From assembly GCF_017876655.1 (NCBI RefSeq), contig NZ_JAGIOK010000001.1, positions 2,976,001 to 3,040,000 of the forward strand: DNA of 64,000 nucleotides. Reading direction: 5' to 3'. The position numbers were made by a program, and so were the translations under genes. Source of the DNA: Microbacterium imperiale (lineage in GTDB: Bacteria > Actinomycetota > Actinomycetes > Actinomycetales > Microbacteriaceae). Of the stretch, positions 49,258 through 57,569 are shown in pieces. A model generated the notes under the pieces. It saw only the letters and a list, made by a program, of their open reading frames with translations, searched no databases and was not told the DNA's origin. How positions within the stretch are numbered: the stretch's first letter is position 1; each line of letters opens with the position of its first letter.

Positions 49258-49346
49258 TGCTCATTCCGGGGAATGTGCGGAGTAAATGCGGAGTAGCGCA
49301 CTAGCGCTCGTTGTTTCTCGCACCGGTGACGGCGCACGCTTGACTG

Positions 49347-50285
49347 ATGGATGAGCTGAGCGAGATCGGCCGGCGCGCGAGCGAAGTCGGGATCCGCATC
49401 CCGGATCAATACCCCACCCACGCCGACGTCGGTCGGGAGTGGTTGTGGTGGCACGTCGAGAAGCGACGTTGGCGACGCGTCGAGCTGCTCGAGGTAGCCG
49501 AGGGCAAGCCGAAGCGCGTGAAGGTACAGCATCTTGATCCGGACATGGCGGCACGGGCCGCTTGGTCGCCGATAGGGCGGTGCAGGATTCCGTGGGATCA
49601 GCGCGACGTTTACATCGAGTCGGTCGATAGCTGGTCGCGCGCTGTGGGCCATCCCTTCGACGATGATGAACGCGACGCGGCGATCGAGGTGTTCCTTGCG
49701 GTCGTGACAGAGGAGATCGCGTTCCTGGGGTACAAGCCGGGTGGCACCCTCGAGCTGAAGGATCCGCAGCGGCTCTCGGCTATGGCTGGTATCGCCGTCG
49801 CGGAGCTCCTCGGGCACCCTGACACCTACCGCGACGCAGACGGATGGCTGATTCCGTGGCCGGTCACGAAGCGGGTCGCGATGTCCCTTGCTCAGCAAGA
49901 TCCGCTTCGATTCGTGCGTGCGATCGCGCACGAGGAGCAGCAGACGCGGCCAGAGATCGAGGCTCTCATCGAGGGCGAGATCGCCGGCGGCCGCGACGAG
50001 CTCAAGTGGATGACGGACGAGGAGAAAGAGGAGGTCGTGCGAAAGTCGTTCGAGAGGACGGCTGGTCGGCGAGCAATCCTCCTGAGTTGGGTCGGTGGTA
50101 CGCGTCCCTCTCTAGGGCAGGAGTACCGGCGGCTGCAGGGGCGGTACCGAGAACTGGCACGGCTTGCTGCAGACGCCGTCCCGGAGTTGCGCTCGAGGCG
50201 GACGCAGACTTCGGCGGCGTTGGCAGACCGTATCGAGTCGGTAGTGACGGCCGGCCAGCGCCTTCCCGATGTCAGCGACGTCTAG
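49347..50285 (+). CDS. Accessory protein next to att, unknown
   Basis: A 312-residue soluble protein rich in charged and aromatic residues (VGREWLWWHVEKRRWRRVELLE). The N-terminal 100 residues look beta-rich and the remainder helical, with an acidic stretch (DEEKEEVVRKSFE). I do not recognise the family. It lies nearest the left end of the element, the usual place for cargo such as defence or superinfection genes, and converges with the small operon 50282-51296. Starting ATG follows TTGACTG with no clear ribosome site. Confidence 0.65.
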   Translation: MDELSEIGRRASEVGIRIPDQYPTHADVGREWLWWHVEKRRWRRVELLEVAEGKPKRVKVQHLDPDMAARAAWSPIGRCRIPWDQRDVYIESVDSWSRAVGHPFDDDERDAAIEVFLAVVTEEIAFLGYKPGGTLELKDPQRLSAMAGIAVAELLGHPDTYRDADGWLIPWPVTKRVAMSLAQQDPLRFVRAIAHEEQQTRPEIEALIEGEIAGGRDELKWMTDEEKEEVVRKSFERTAGRRAILLSWVGGTRPSLGQEYRRLQGRYRELARLAADAVPELRSRRTQTSAALADRIESVVTAGQRLPDVSDV

Positions 50286-50548
50286 GGCGTTCGACCCCTG
50301 GCCCATCGACGTTCCCAACCCTGCCTGGTTGCGGCCGTCCTGGGCGACTGGTGCCACGGGTCAGGGTGAGGCTCGGCCTTCTGGCGGACGCTCTCGAGCA
50401 CTTCGGTAACGATGAAGCGCCACCGGTTGCTGATCTTGAGGGCTGGTATGACTCCGGAGCGCGCCCACCGGTAGATGGTGTCCGGGCTGACCGAAAGCAC
50501 TCGAGACATCTCGAGGACGTCGACTGTCGCTTCGCGCTGGGGATTCAT
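50282..50548 (-). CDS. Helix-turn-helix (excisionase/MerR-like) small protein
   Basis: An 88-residue DNA-binding protein with LEMSRVLSVSPDTIYRWARSGVIPALKISNRWRF (a winged helix of the excisionase type, split here by function: helix pair about 12-30, wing about 31-45) and a basic Pro/Arg-rich tail. Its ATG overlaps the stop of the next upstream gene by ATGA. It is the last gene of a three-gene leftward operon and may regulate it or bind the nearby att. Confidence 0.75.
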   Translation of the reverse strand: MNPQREATVDVLEMSRVLSVSPDTIYRWARSGVIPALKISNRWRFIVTEVLESVRQKAEPHPDPWHQSPRTAATRQGWERRWARGRTP

Positions 50549-51087
50549 GACTCGTCAGGCTGGCCTGAGTCTCCGTGCCAGGTGCGGTGCAGGACGTGAA
50601 GCTGTTTGCTCTTGGTGAGAACGTCCATCCAGTCATCCCGAGCTGGATCGATGCCAGATTCGATCACCCATTCCACGGCTTCCTCGAAGGTCATTCGAGG
50701 CACCGGTCGATGAGCCCTAGCCCCGCCGGCACCTGGTATTGCCATGTGCAGGTGAGGGCGCGTCTCATGGCTGTCGCCCACAGGGTGCCAGTGCATGGCC
50801 CACAGGACCTCGTCAGCGACGCTCAGAGAGTAGATGTACTCCAGGGTCGTGACGCGCCAGCCAGTTTCGTGCGGAACGAACCGGTACTTCATCGCCGCCC
50901 GGAAGCAGTAGCCGCCCGGGAAGACCATCCCAGCGCCTAGGCGGCCGAGATTCCATGCGTGATCCTTATGTACGTTGTACGCACCGCCGTTTGAGAACGT
51001 GATCTTGGCAAGGCCCAGGCAGGCCACCGCCGCTTCGAGTGGCTCGACGAACGCGCGATGGGCTTCCGCAGGCGTTCTTCCGGGCAT
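50545..51087 (-). CDS. Unrecognised 180-residue protein with His-rich motif
   Basis: An unrecognised protein with a centre reading LWAMHWHPVGDSHETRPHLHM; the spaced histidines H-x-H-P...H...H-x-H could bind metal or form a catalytic site. The C-terminus is helical (DWMDVLTKSKQLHVLHRTWH). It overlaps the helix-turn-helix gene by 4 bases and is preceded 8 bases away by a 66-residue gene, so the three probably work together, for example as a toxin-antitoxin or interference module. That role is inference from the arrangement. Confidence 0.65.
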   Translation of the reverse strand: MPGRTPAEAHRAFVEPLEAAVACLGLAKITFSNGGAYNVHKDHAWNLGRLGAGMVFPGGYCFRAAMKYRFVPHETGWRVTTLEYIYSLSVADEVLWAMHWHPVGDSHETRPHLHMAIPGAGGARAHRPVPRMTFEEAVEWVIESGIDPARDDWMDVLTKSKQLHVLHRTWHGDSGQPDES

Positions 51088-51095
51088 TCGGAGTC

Positions 51096-51296
51096 TCAGC
51101 GGGCGAAGGGAGCCAGCGTCACCAAGTGCAGCACGTCGACGTCGTCGCTACCGTTATATGCGCCCTCGTCCACGTTGTGAAGAAACTCATCGAGCGAGAT
51201 GCCGAGGCGGTCACCCACGAGACGCGCCATGGCCTCGCGAGACTCATCCGCGTCCAGCTCCTCGCTAGCCGTCACAGTGATCTCGATGATGCTCAT
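51096..51296 (-). CDS. 66-residue acidic protein, first gene of the three-gene operon
   Basis: A small acidic protein (SIIEITVTASEELDADESR) with a strand followed by helices; no family recognised. The start at 51296 is chosen because AAAGGAGG lies 7 nt upstream, better than the ATG at 51323. Size, acidity and position ahead of a larger gene resemble antitoxins, but nothing proves this. Confidence 0.65.
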   Translation of the reverse strand: MSIIEITVTASEELDADESREAMARLVGDRLGISLDEFLHNVDEGAYNGSDDVDVLHLVTLAPFAR

Positions 51297-51415
51297 GCTT
51301 GCCTCCTTTCTTTCCTCCTGCACAAGATAGTGCGGGGGTCAGACATCTCCCATGGTGCCACAGGTGGGATGGCTGCGGCCTGATCGCGCGACAGCAGAAC
51401 GTACCAATGTCGGCG

Positions 51416-51421
51416 TAGGAT
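51416..51421 (+). promoter_or_regulatory. -10 element TAGGAT ahead of the 104-residue gene
   Basis: TAGGAT lies 33 bases before ATG 51455, with GGAGGAAGG between, giving an ordinary leadered transcript. Confidence 0.4.
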
Positions 51422-51454
51422 GGCAGCTTCTCGGCCGGAGGAAGGATCCCGGCC

Positions 51455-51769
51455 ATGCGATCACCGCTCACCGCCGAGATGCAGTTAGACGTGACTCTCT
51501 CCGCGATCTGCTCTCGCAACCGTTACACGACGGACCCAGCCGCCGTGATCCGCGAGCTCGTCGCGGCGGCGGGGGATCGCGTCGACATCCTCGCTCGGGT
51601 CGCCGGCACGTGGGCTGGTTACTTCGAGACGCGCGAGACGAGCGCGATCGTGACCGCTCTACGCGGCATACCCGGCGCTGACCGGTGGGTAGCGGAGGGG
51701 CGTCGGCGTCGAGGGATACCAACGCACGGTGCGCCCATGAGCAGGGCCGATGTCTCTGCCGGTGGATAG
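51455..51769 (+). CDS. Small accessory protein, unknown
   Basis: A 104-residue soluble protein, mostly helical (DPAAVIRELVAAAGDRVDILARVAG) with a basic Arg-rich turn near residue 83. No family recognised. GGAGGAAGG precedes the ATG. It is followed at a 9-base gap by a lipoprotein gene. Confidence 0.6.
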   Translation: MRSPLTAEMQLDVTLSAICSRNRYTTDPAAVIRELVAAAGDRVDILARVAGTWAGYFETRETSAIVTALRGIPGADRWVAEGRRRRGIPTHGAPMSRADVSAGG

Positions 51770-51772
51770 GCT
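51767..51772 (+). promoter_or_regulatory. -10 element TAGGCT of a leaderless lipoprotein promoter
   Basis: TAGGCT ends 6 nt before ATG 51779, the same geometry as the chromosomal leaderless genes, and overlaps the stop of the preceding gene. Confidence 0.5.
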
Positions 51773-51778
51773 GCGGGC

Positions 51779-52168
51779 ATGAAACGCGCTGAGGCCGTCG
51801 CCGTCGCTCTTACCCTCATCTTGCTTGCGGGATGCTCGAGCACCGGCACGCGTGATGCAGACTCGGTCTCGCCCTCTGCCGCCGTCTCAAGCCCGGCTGC
51901 CAACATTGCACCAAACGACATCGACTCTGTGGAAACTGCGAGCCAATGGGCGCAGGACCTCGACGATTCGGCCATAGGGGCGCAGGTCGCGGAGGGCATC
52001 GAACGGATCCTTCCCCTCGTGCACGAGTCCGGTGTGCCCACGATCGATGCGAACCGGATTAGCCGGGACCTACTCAGCCTGCAGATCGACGTTCTGGATT
52101 CTCCGGATACGGCTACCTCGAGACTGCCCGAACTGATCGGGCTGATCGACGAGCTCGCCGCTAGCTGA
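51779..52168 (+). CDS. Small lipoprotein encoded in the element
   Basis: A 129-residue protein with a signal peptide and lipobox LLAGC (about 15-19), a Ser/Ala-rich tether and a helical domain (ETASQWAQDLDDSAIGAQVAEG). Surface lipoproteins carried by prophages often block superinfection or DNA entry; this is only an analogy. The promoter is leaderless and independent. Confidence 0.75.
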   Translation: MKRAEAVAVALTLILLAGCSSTGTRDADSVSPSAAVSSPAANIAPNDIDSVETASQWAQDLDDSAIGAQVAEGIERILPLVHESGVPTIDANRISRDLLSLQIDVLDSPDTATSRLPELIGLIDELAAS

Positions 52169-52177
52169 GACCAGTCG

Positions 52178-52891
52178 ATGATGACGTCTCAACTAGAGGT
52201 CCTGCACTTTGTCGGCTTATGGTGGCGGATCGAGGGGTTCCCCACCGCGAGCGAATGGCAGGCGGTCGCAGCGGTGTTGACCCTCGTTGTGGCTGCCACT
52301 GCAGCCATCGTCGCACTCAGTCAGCTTCGCCAGGGGCGTCACCAACTGCGTCTGTCCGCAGAGGCGAATCTGCGCGCTGCGGAGGCCGCCGAATCCGAAG
52401 CGAGACCGTACATCTCGGTGCGATTCGATCTGCGGGTCATCCCCGGTGCCCGTCCGAAGGATCCTCGCCACACGGGGGTGCTCTTCGTCGTGATCGAGTG
52501 CGTGGGTCGGACACCGGCGCGCGAAATCTCGCTCACCGTCTCGCCAGCCTTCGAGACGAGCGGGGAAGGACGACCCGGCACCGCCGAGGAGGATCCGGCG
52601 ATGGTCGCGTTGTCGGAGGTCTTCTCGGGTGAACCGGTGATCGGAATGCTGCACCCTGGACAACAGCTCGACTACATTCTCGATTACACCGCCAACGTAG
52701 TCGGTAGCGAGGAGCTTCCCCAGCGGTACGAAGTGACAGCCACCTACTCCGATGCCACTGGCATCCGTCGCTACACCGAGCCACACATCCTTGATCTACG
52801 CCCGTGGCGATTCTCGATCGCGGAACCCACAGCAATCGACGTCATCGCTCGGCAGATGCGCAGGGTGAACGAGAACCTCGAGCGCGGCTGA
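52178..52891 (+). CDS. Membrane-anchored accessory protein, unknown
   Basis: A 237-residue protein with one transmembrane helix near residues 27-47, a short charged coil (RQGRHQLRLSAEANLRAAEAAESEARP) broken here as helix then strand, and a beta-rich domain to the end. The pattern helix-coil-beta domain with conserved PYISVRF is seen in many uncharacterised membrane proteins. It follows the lipoprotein by 9 bases and may be co-transcribed. Confidence 0.65.
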   Translation: MMTSQLEVLHFVGLWWRIEGFPTASEWQAVAAVLTLVVAATAAIVALSQLRQGRHQLRLSAEANLRAAEAAESEARPYISVRFDLRVIPGARPKDPRHTGVLFVVIECVGRTPAREISLTVSPAFETSGEGRPGTAEEDPAMVALSEVFSGEPVIGMLHPGQQLDYILDYTANVVGSEELPQRYEVTATYSDATGIRRYTEPHILDLRPWRFSIAEPTAIDVIARQMRRVNENLERG

Positions 52892-52902
52892 CGCGCTCCG
52901 GC

Positions 52903-53199
52903 CTAGCCGCCGGGCTCCGACTCTGATTCGCTTTCGTGAGTCAGAGACGCTACCAGCGCTTGGATGATGGCTTCAGCTTCTGACCCGAACTCATTTCGAA
53001 GCGCATGGGCAACGTTGCTCACCAACTCTCGTACCACGTTGAGGGTCGGGTCCAACTCCCCGTCACGCCATGGGTCGCTCACCATTTCTTGATACGCAGC
53101 GCGGAAAACGTCGTTCGAGCGGCTCAACGCAGCGGCGACCATACGTGCCGCACGAAGCTCGTCCACTGGCCTGGATCCCGGCTGTCTCGCACCATTCAT
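52903..53199 (-). CDS. Small helical protein downstream of tape measure
   Basis: A 98-residue, mostly helical acidic protein (NVVRELVSNVAHALRNEFG) ending in alternating Ser/Glu. ATG 53199 follows GCGAGGATG and is preferred to an upstream TTG. It is the only leftward gene after the tape measure; in a complete phage distal-tail genes would be expected here. Function unknown. Confidence 0.6.
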   Translation of the reverse strand: MNGARQPGSRPVDELRAARMVAAALSRSNDVFRAAYQEMVSDPWRDGELDPTLNVVRELVSNVAHALRNEFGSEAEAIIQALVASLTHESESESEPGG

Positions 53200-53224
53200 G
53201 AGATCATCCTCGCCCAAACGTTCG

Positions 53225-55951
53225 TCACACCCGCCGGCCCCCTCTGAATGACGATGTCAAACCGGTCACGGCATCTACTGACGACGCGTCTGCCACGGAT
53301 TTAACCCGTCCGAGCAGGTAGTCACCGGTGAACGGGTTCTCGACATAGACGACGGGGCTGGCAGCCGGCGCGACCGTTTGAATGCCTAGGCGATTCCCCG
53401 CCTCCTGCCAGATCCCGATGTTCCGATCCCGCTGATCCGGCTTCCCCGAGATATATGCCTCCCAGACGGTCTCCGGCTCAGCGAACTTATGGATTGCGGC
53501 TGGTCTGGCGCTGTAAATGCCGGTCTGGACGATGCCGCCATCAGCGAACGCGCGGGAGTGGTCGTAGAGGTTCCCGTTCGCAGACGCGCCAACAATCGCT
53601 CCGAGGCCACCTACGTTCGCACTGAGGGTCACGGTCTTGCCGGATGGTATTGCGTTGATCGCCGCCAGGAACCGCTCAACCCGCTGCTGTGCTGATGCGG
53701 TCTCCCCGATGACCTGAAACTCCTTCTCGGGGGGAATCGCGTAGATCTTGTCAGCAAGGCTCTGCGCTTCCTCGGCGGTGTAACCGAGATCCTGAGCGCG
53801 ACGGATCAGATCCTCACGGCCATTGATGAGCGCCTGGCGGAACTCATCGGTGTTTTGCGACGCGTTGTACTGTGCCTGTGCCGCGTCTTGTGACTTCGAT
53901 GCCAGGTCGACGAGCATGTCGAGGTTGTTGCGGCCCGCTTCGGTCCCCTGATCGAGAGTGATCGAGTAACCTTCCTGCCCCTCACGCGCACGGGCGATCG
54001 TGTCGTCCACGTTCGCCAGGGCGTTCTGGTACTCGATGTTCGAGATGATCGCGTCCTGACCGACCCCGTTCGCTTCGTTGATGGTGTCGATCAGCTGGTT
54101 CAGCTGGTCGTTCAAGCCGCCAGCTTGGTCCGCGGCTTCGAGGTAGGCGTCTGCGGCTGTCTTGGTGACCTCCGCAGCTACCTCTGTGACGCTGTTCTTC
54201 TGCTCGTTAAGGCGTATGGCGTCTTCGATCGATCGGTTCTCGCCGAGCACTGCTTCGGTGAGGACAGTAGACGCGGAGGACACATCGCCCAGGGAGATAC
54301 CGAGACGGTCCGCCATCTCCTGAGCGGCCTCCGTCTGCCCCTCCCCGGCCGCTAGAACCCCCTGCAGTTCCTTGAGCGCATCGACGTTGCCCGTGGCCGC
54401 ATCAGTGACCGTAGTGAGAGAGATGCCGAGCTTCTCCGCTGCGTCGTATGCCGACCCGCGAGAGATCCACAACCACGACTGCTCAGCGGCCAGGTTCTCC
54501 TTTGCGAAGTCTCTAGACGCGTTCGTCAGGTTGTTGGTGCCCTCCTCGAGAGTGTCCGCATAGGCCCGCGCGCGCGCCTGCGCTTCCGCATGCCGCTTAG
54601 CGAGCTCGCCCACGATCGCGAACAGACCCCCGAGAGCAAGGCCGGCAATGCCAGCCCCGGCCGCAACACGGCCGATCGACATGCCCGAAGCATCCAGCGT
54701 GGCCTTCATCTCTAGGAACTTCGGCACGGCCGAGAATGCAGCACCGCCGAAGAGGGTCACGGCCGCAGTGCCACCAGCGACGGCGAGCACCGCATCCTGT
54801 ACCGGCTCGGGAAGGTCGTTGTAGACGTCGATGAGGCCGGTGATCGACTGCACCAACCCGCGCAGCGTGTCATTTGCGGCAGCACCGGTCTGAATGAGCG
54901 CAGCGTCCATCGCCCCGCTCAGCGCTTCAAGATCGCCGTTCAGGTTGTCGAGGCGGTCACGCGCCGTTGCCGCCGCATACCCGCTGTCATCCACGGCTGC
55001 GGTCCATTCCTGAACACCCTTCGCGCCGGCACGGTACAGCGCGGTCGCCGCCGTCACAGTTTCCCGCCCGAAGATGATGCCCAGAGAAGCGTCTCGCGAG
55101 GCGCCATCCATGTTGGAGTAAGCCCCTGACAGTTGCTGTGCGGCATTCTCGAGACCTAGGAAGTTGCCCTGCGAGTCGTACAGAGTCAGACCCAGCCGCT
55201 CAATCTCCTTCCGCGCCTGAGACGACGGAGACGTCAGCGACGAGAGGACGCCACGAAGCGACGTACCCGCTTGCTCGCCGATGATGCCCTGCTGCGCGAA
55301 CAGCGCCAGGACACCCGTCGTCTCTTCGAGCGAGACACCCATCGACGCGGCCACCGGACCCACGAACTTCAGACCGTTAGCGAGATCGTCGACGGAACCC
55401 ATAGCCTTGCCAGCACCCGCAGCCAGGACATCGGCGACGTGAGCCGCGTCGTCCCCCGACAGACCGAATTGGTTCAGCGCGGTGGATGTGACCTCAGCTG
55501 CACGTGCCACGTCCAGCTCACCCGCCGCTGCCAGATCCAGAGCCCCCGCCAGCCCACCCGCCAGGATGTCCGCCGTAGAAACACCGGCCTTCGCCAACTC
55601 CTCGATAGCCCCAGCCGCCTCCTCAGCGGAATACACCGTCGAGGATCCAGCATCGATTGCCGCGTCCCGCAGAAGATCCATGTTCGCGGAGGTCTCGTGC
55701 GTCGCCGCCTTAACGTTCGACATCGCCGCATCGAAGTCGGCGAACCGCTTCACCGCCACGGCCACACCAGCAGCCATGAGACCGCCCGCCACCATGCCGG
55801 CGCGCCCCAGAGCATCGAATGACTCGCGCGCCTGCGCCAGCTTCTCGGCCTCCGAGCCCACCTTCCGGGTCGACTGGGCCGCTTCCTGCATCGCCTTGTT
55901 GTACTCAGCGACCTTCACGCTGAGCCGTACCGCGACTGTCCGCTCAGCCAT
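53225..55951 (-). CDS. Phage tail tape measure protein (TP901 family)
   Basis: A 908-residue tape measure protein, which sets siphophage tail length and helps DNA entry. The N-terminal segment is a coiled coil (VAEYNKAMQEAAQSTRKVGS). The TP901 core (about 65-340) reads FDAAMSNVKAATHETSANM, then LDLAAAGELDVARAAEVTS and FAQQGIIGEQAGTSLRGVLSS. A hydrophobic segment (about 415-440) follows. At roughly 0.15 nm per residue it would give a tail of about 136 nm. The start at 55951 (MAERTVAV) overlaps the chaperone-like gene by 8 bases. No other tail structural gene follows. Confidence 0.93.
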   Translation of the reverse strand: MAERTVAVRLSVKVAEYNKAMQEAAQSTRKVGSEAEKLAQARESFDALGRAGMVAGGLMAAGVAVAVKRFADFDAAMSNVKAATHETSANMDLLRDAAIDAGSSTVYSAEEAAGAIEELAKAGVSTADILAGGLAGALDLAAAGELDVARAAEVTSTALNQFGLSGDDAAHVADVLAAGAGKAMGSVDDLANGLKFVGPVAASMGVSLEETTGVLALFAQQGIIGEQAGTSLRGVLSSLTSPSSQARKEIERLGLTLYDSQGNFLGLENAAQQLSGAYSNMDGASRDASLGIIFGRETVTAATALYRAGAKGVQEWTAAVDDSGYAAATARDRLDNLNGDLEALSGAMDAALIQTGAAANDTLRGLVQSITGLIDVYNDLPEPVQDAVLAVAGGTAAVTLFGGAAFSAVPKFLEMKATLDASGMSIGRVAAGAGIAGLALGGLFAIVGELAKRHAEAQARARAYADTLEEGTNNLTNASRDFAKENLAAEQSWLWISRGSAYDAAEKLGISLTTVTDAATGNVDALKELQGVLAAGEGQTEAAQEMADRLGISLGDVSSASTVLTEAVLGENRSIEDAIRLNEQKNSVTEVAAEVTKTAADAYLEAADQAGGLNDQLNQLIDTINEANGVGQDAIISNIEYQNALANVDDTIARAREGQEGYSITLDQGTEAGRNNLDMLVDLASKSQDAAQAQYNASQNTDEFRQALINGREDLIRRAQDLGYTAEEAQSLADKIYAIPPEKEFQVIGETASAQQRVERFLAAINAIPSGKTVTLSANVGGLGAIVGASANGNLYDHSRAFADGGIVQTGIYSARPAAIHKFAEPETVWEAYISGKPDQRDRNIGIWQEAGNRLGIQTVAPAASPVVYVENPFTGDYLLGRVKSVADASSVDAVTGLTSSFRGGRRV

Positions 55952-56432
55952 CTGCGGTTCCCTTCTCTCTGCGCTCGACTCGCAGGTGCTGCAACATCTG
56001 CATCGGCTTCCCAACGTGCATCCACCACAGAGCCGAGACGACGTCAGCGCGTGACGGCGCGTCCATGAGCTGCCAGATCTGCGCCCACTGCTCTGGGGTT
56101 GGGTGGTCTCCTGCCACGGTCACCGCTTCTCCGGGCCACGATTCGACGAGCTCATCGCTGTTGCACGACAACTTCGCGTCGATGGTGTGACCGGGACGGG
56201 GATTCGTGCGCGTACGCGCAACCCAGTCGTCTCCCCGAATTTCCGTGACGATGATCTCTGCCGTCTCCTCGCCGAACGTCACCTCAAACGAGATGGTGTC
56301 CATCGGCCTGTTCCGAGCTTTCTCGATCAGCGCCTCAAGCCGCTCAGACAGTCGCGACGGAGCCCGCTGTACCGCCTGCGGATCCTCGGACGGTTTCCCG
56401 TCAATCAGCGCCTGGATGTCAGTGCTCGCCAT
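55944..56432 (-). CDS. Tail-assembly-chaperone-like protein
   Basis: A 162-residue protein directly before and overlapping the tape measure gene, the position of siphophage tail assembly chaperones. The middle is beta-rich (DTISFEVTFGEETAEIIV) and the C-terminal helices read PEQWAQIWQLMDAPSRADV, a pattern common in actinophage chaperones. It overlaps the preceding 71-residue gene by 14 bases; a programmed frameshift linking the two, as in most tailed phages, was looked for but no convincing slippery heptamer was found. Confidence 0.7.
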   Translation of the reverse strand: MASTDIQALIDGKPSEDPQAVQRAPSRLSERLEALIEKARNRPMDTISFEVTFGEETAEIIVTEIRGDDWVARTRTNPRPGHTIDAKLSCNSDELVESWPGEAVTVAGDHPTPEQWAQIWQLMDAPSRADVVSALWWMHVGKPMQMLQHLRVERREKGTADG

Positions 56433-56634
56433 ATCCGTCCTCCATAGTCCGAGCAGTCGCCCGCCTCAGCGCTTCGTCATCGGCTTCGGTCCACTCCGTC
56501 GATGTCTGTCGCGCCAACGCCCGACGCACCTCCATCTCCTTCTGGGACGGTGCACGGTTCGCGTATTCCTGCAGCAGCCACCGCTGCGCCTCATCGCGAC
56601 CAAGCGGTCCTCTTCGAACGTTCTCTTCAGTCAC
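56419..56634 (-). CDS. 71-residue protein before the tail chaperone
   Basis: A small charged helical protein (EAQRWLLQEYANRAPSQKEMEV). It overlaps the chaperone-like gene by 14 bases and is the first gene of the tape measure module. The sequence upstream is not coding but holds the long inverted repeat at 56763-56867. It could be a chaperone cofactor or a regulator; family not recognised. Confidence 0.6.
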   Translation of the reverse strand: MTEENVRRGPLGRDEAQRWLLQEYANRAPSQKEMEVRRALARQTSTEWTEADDEALRRATARTMEDGYGEH

Positions 56635-56762
56635 GCGTTACTCCTATCGGCAGGGGTGCGGGGAGGGCCTGGAACACCTCGAGCGGTTGACCACCGGGAA
56701 GGCGACCCTTCTCTCCCCGCAGAAAAATCGGGGTGCGGGAGTGGCCTCAGAGGGCCCATACC

Positions 56763-56867
56763 CGAACCGCCGGAGGGGGGAACTTTCGGTCTGTCAGGTT
56801 CAAAATGTTCGGGGAGTCGGAAAACCTTTGACCCGACAGACCGAAAGTTCCCCCCTCCGGCGGTTCG
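56763..56867. repeat. Perfect 33-bp inverted repeat with 39-bp spacer
   Basis: The arms 56763-56795 and 56835-56867 are exact reverse complements, each containing GGAGGGGGGAACTTTC. The stem lies in the only real gap of the region (56635-56902), between the leftward early genes and the tape measure module. It could act as a terminator or attenuator, a replication structure or a packaging signal; the spacer has no T-run. No third copy was noticed in the window. Confidence 0.9.
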
Positions 56868-56902
56868 CGCTGGTCGGGGCTGAGGGAGGGGGACCACGCC
56901 CC

Positions 56903-57556
56903 TCATGCCGCCCCCGACTCGCCCCACATCTGCCCCTCGTTGGGCTGTTCCTCTGCGGCGATGCGCTCGAGCGTGGCGTCGGTGTGCCGTCCCAGTTCCT
57001 GCGGCTTCATGAGGCTGTACGCCGAGGTTGCGTTGAACTGAACGTCGGGGTCGGTCTGGAAGTGGACGACGTCTGCAAGATCCTTGAGGGTGCCGGCCAC
57101 GTCGGGGTTGTCCGCGTTATACTGGCTGATGACGCGATCCCAGCCGGCGCTGAGTGCGCGGCTGATGAGGGCTGTCTGCAAGGTGGTGTCTCCGGCGAGC
57201 TTGGCCGTGTGCATCATGTTGAGGGCCTTGGCCTGGTCCTTCTCGGTGAGCGCCGATGCCCGGTCCTGCGCGTCGCGGTAGGCGATGATTGCGCTCGGGT
57301 CGTTGCTGAACTGGCCGAACATCTTCCGCTCTAGCTCGGCGCGGGTGTTCTCCAGTGCTTCTCGTTCCTGACGGTCGAGGTCGCGGAGTGTGCGGCTTGC
57401 GGAGAGGTAGCGTTTCGCGAGCTCGGCGTTCTTACCGGTGCTCGACAGTCGCTCATCCGCGCGGATGCTCGCGACCCATTCGCGGTGGTTTGCTTGAGTC
57501 GCGGCTGCGGTGTCGCGGAGCTTGTTGAGCTTGTTGTTGAGCGAGCTGAGTGCCAT
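56903..57556 (-). CDS. Helical phage protein, unknown
   Basis: A 217-residue helical protein (LRDLDRQEREALENTRAELE) with a probable coiled coil at about 15-90. The start at 57556 (MALSSLNNK) follows GAAGGAGAA; upstream codons of the same frame are not protein-like. No family recognised. It is the last gene before the long inverted repeat. Confidence 0.7.
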   Translation of the reverse strand: MALSSLNNKLNKLRDTAAATQANHREWVASIRADERLSSTGKNAELAKRYLSASRTLRDLDRQEREALENTRAELERKMFGQFSNDPSAIIAYRDAQDRASALTEKDQAKALNMMHTAKLAGDTTLQTALISRALSAGWDRVISQYNADNPDVAGTLKDLADVVHFQTDPDVQFNATSAYSLMKPQELGRHTDATLERIAAEEQPNEGQMWGESGAA

Positions 57557-57569
57557 GTGTTGTTCTCCT

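Noticed and set aside
55930..56434. Programmed frameshift between the two genes before tape measure
   Set aside because: Expected from phage biology, but no convincing slippery heptamer was found in the short overlaps.
56631..56927. A 98-codon minus frame across the long inverted repeat
   Set aside because: It reads through both arms of the repeat and is Pro/Arg-rich; the repeat explains the open frame.
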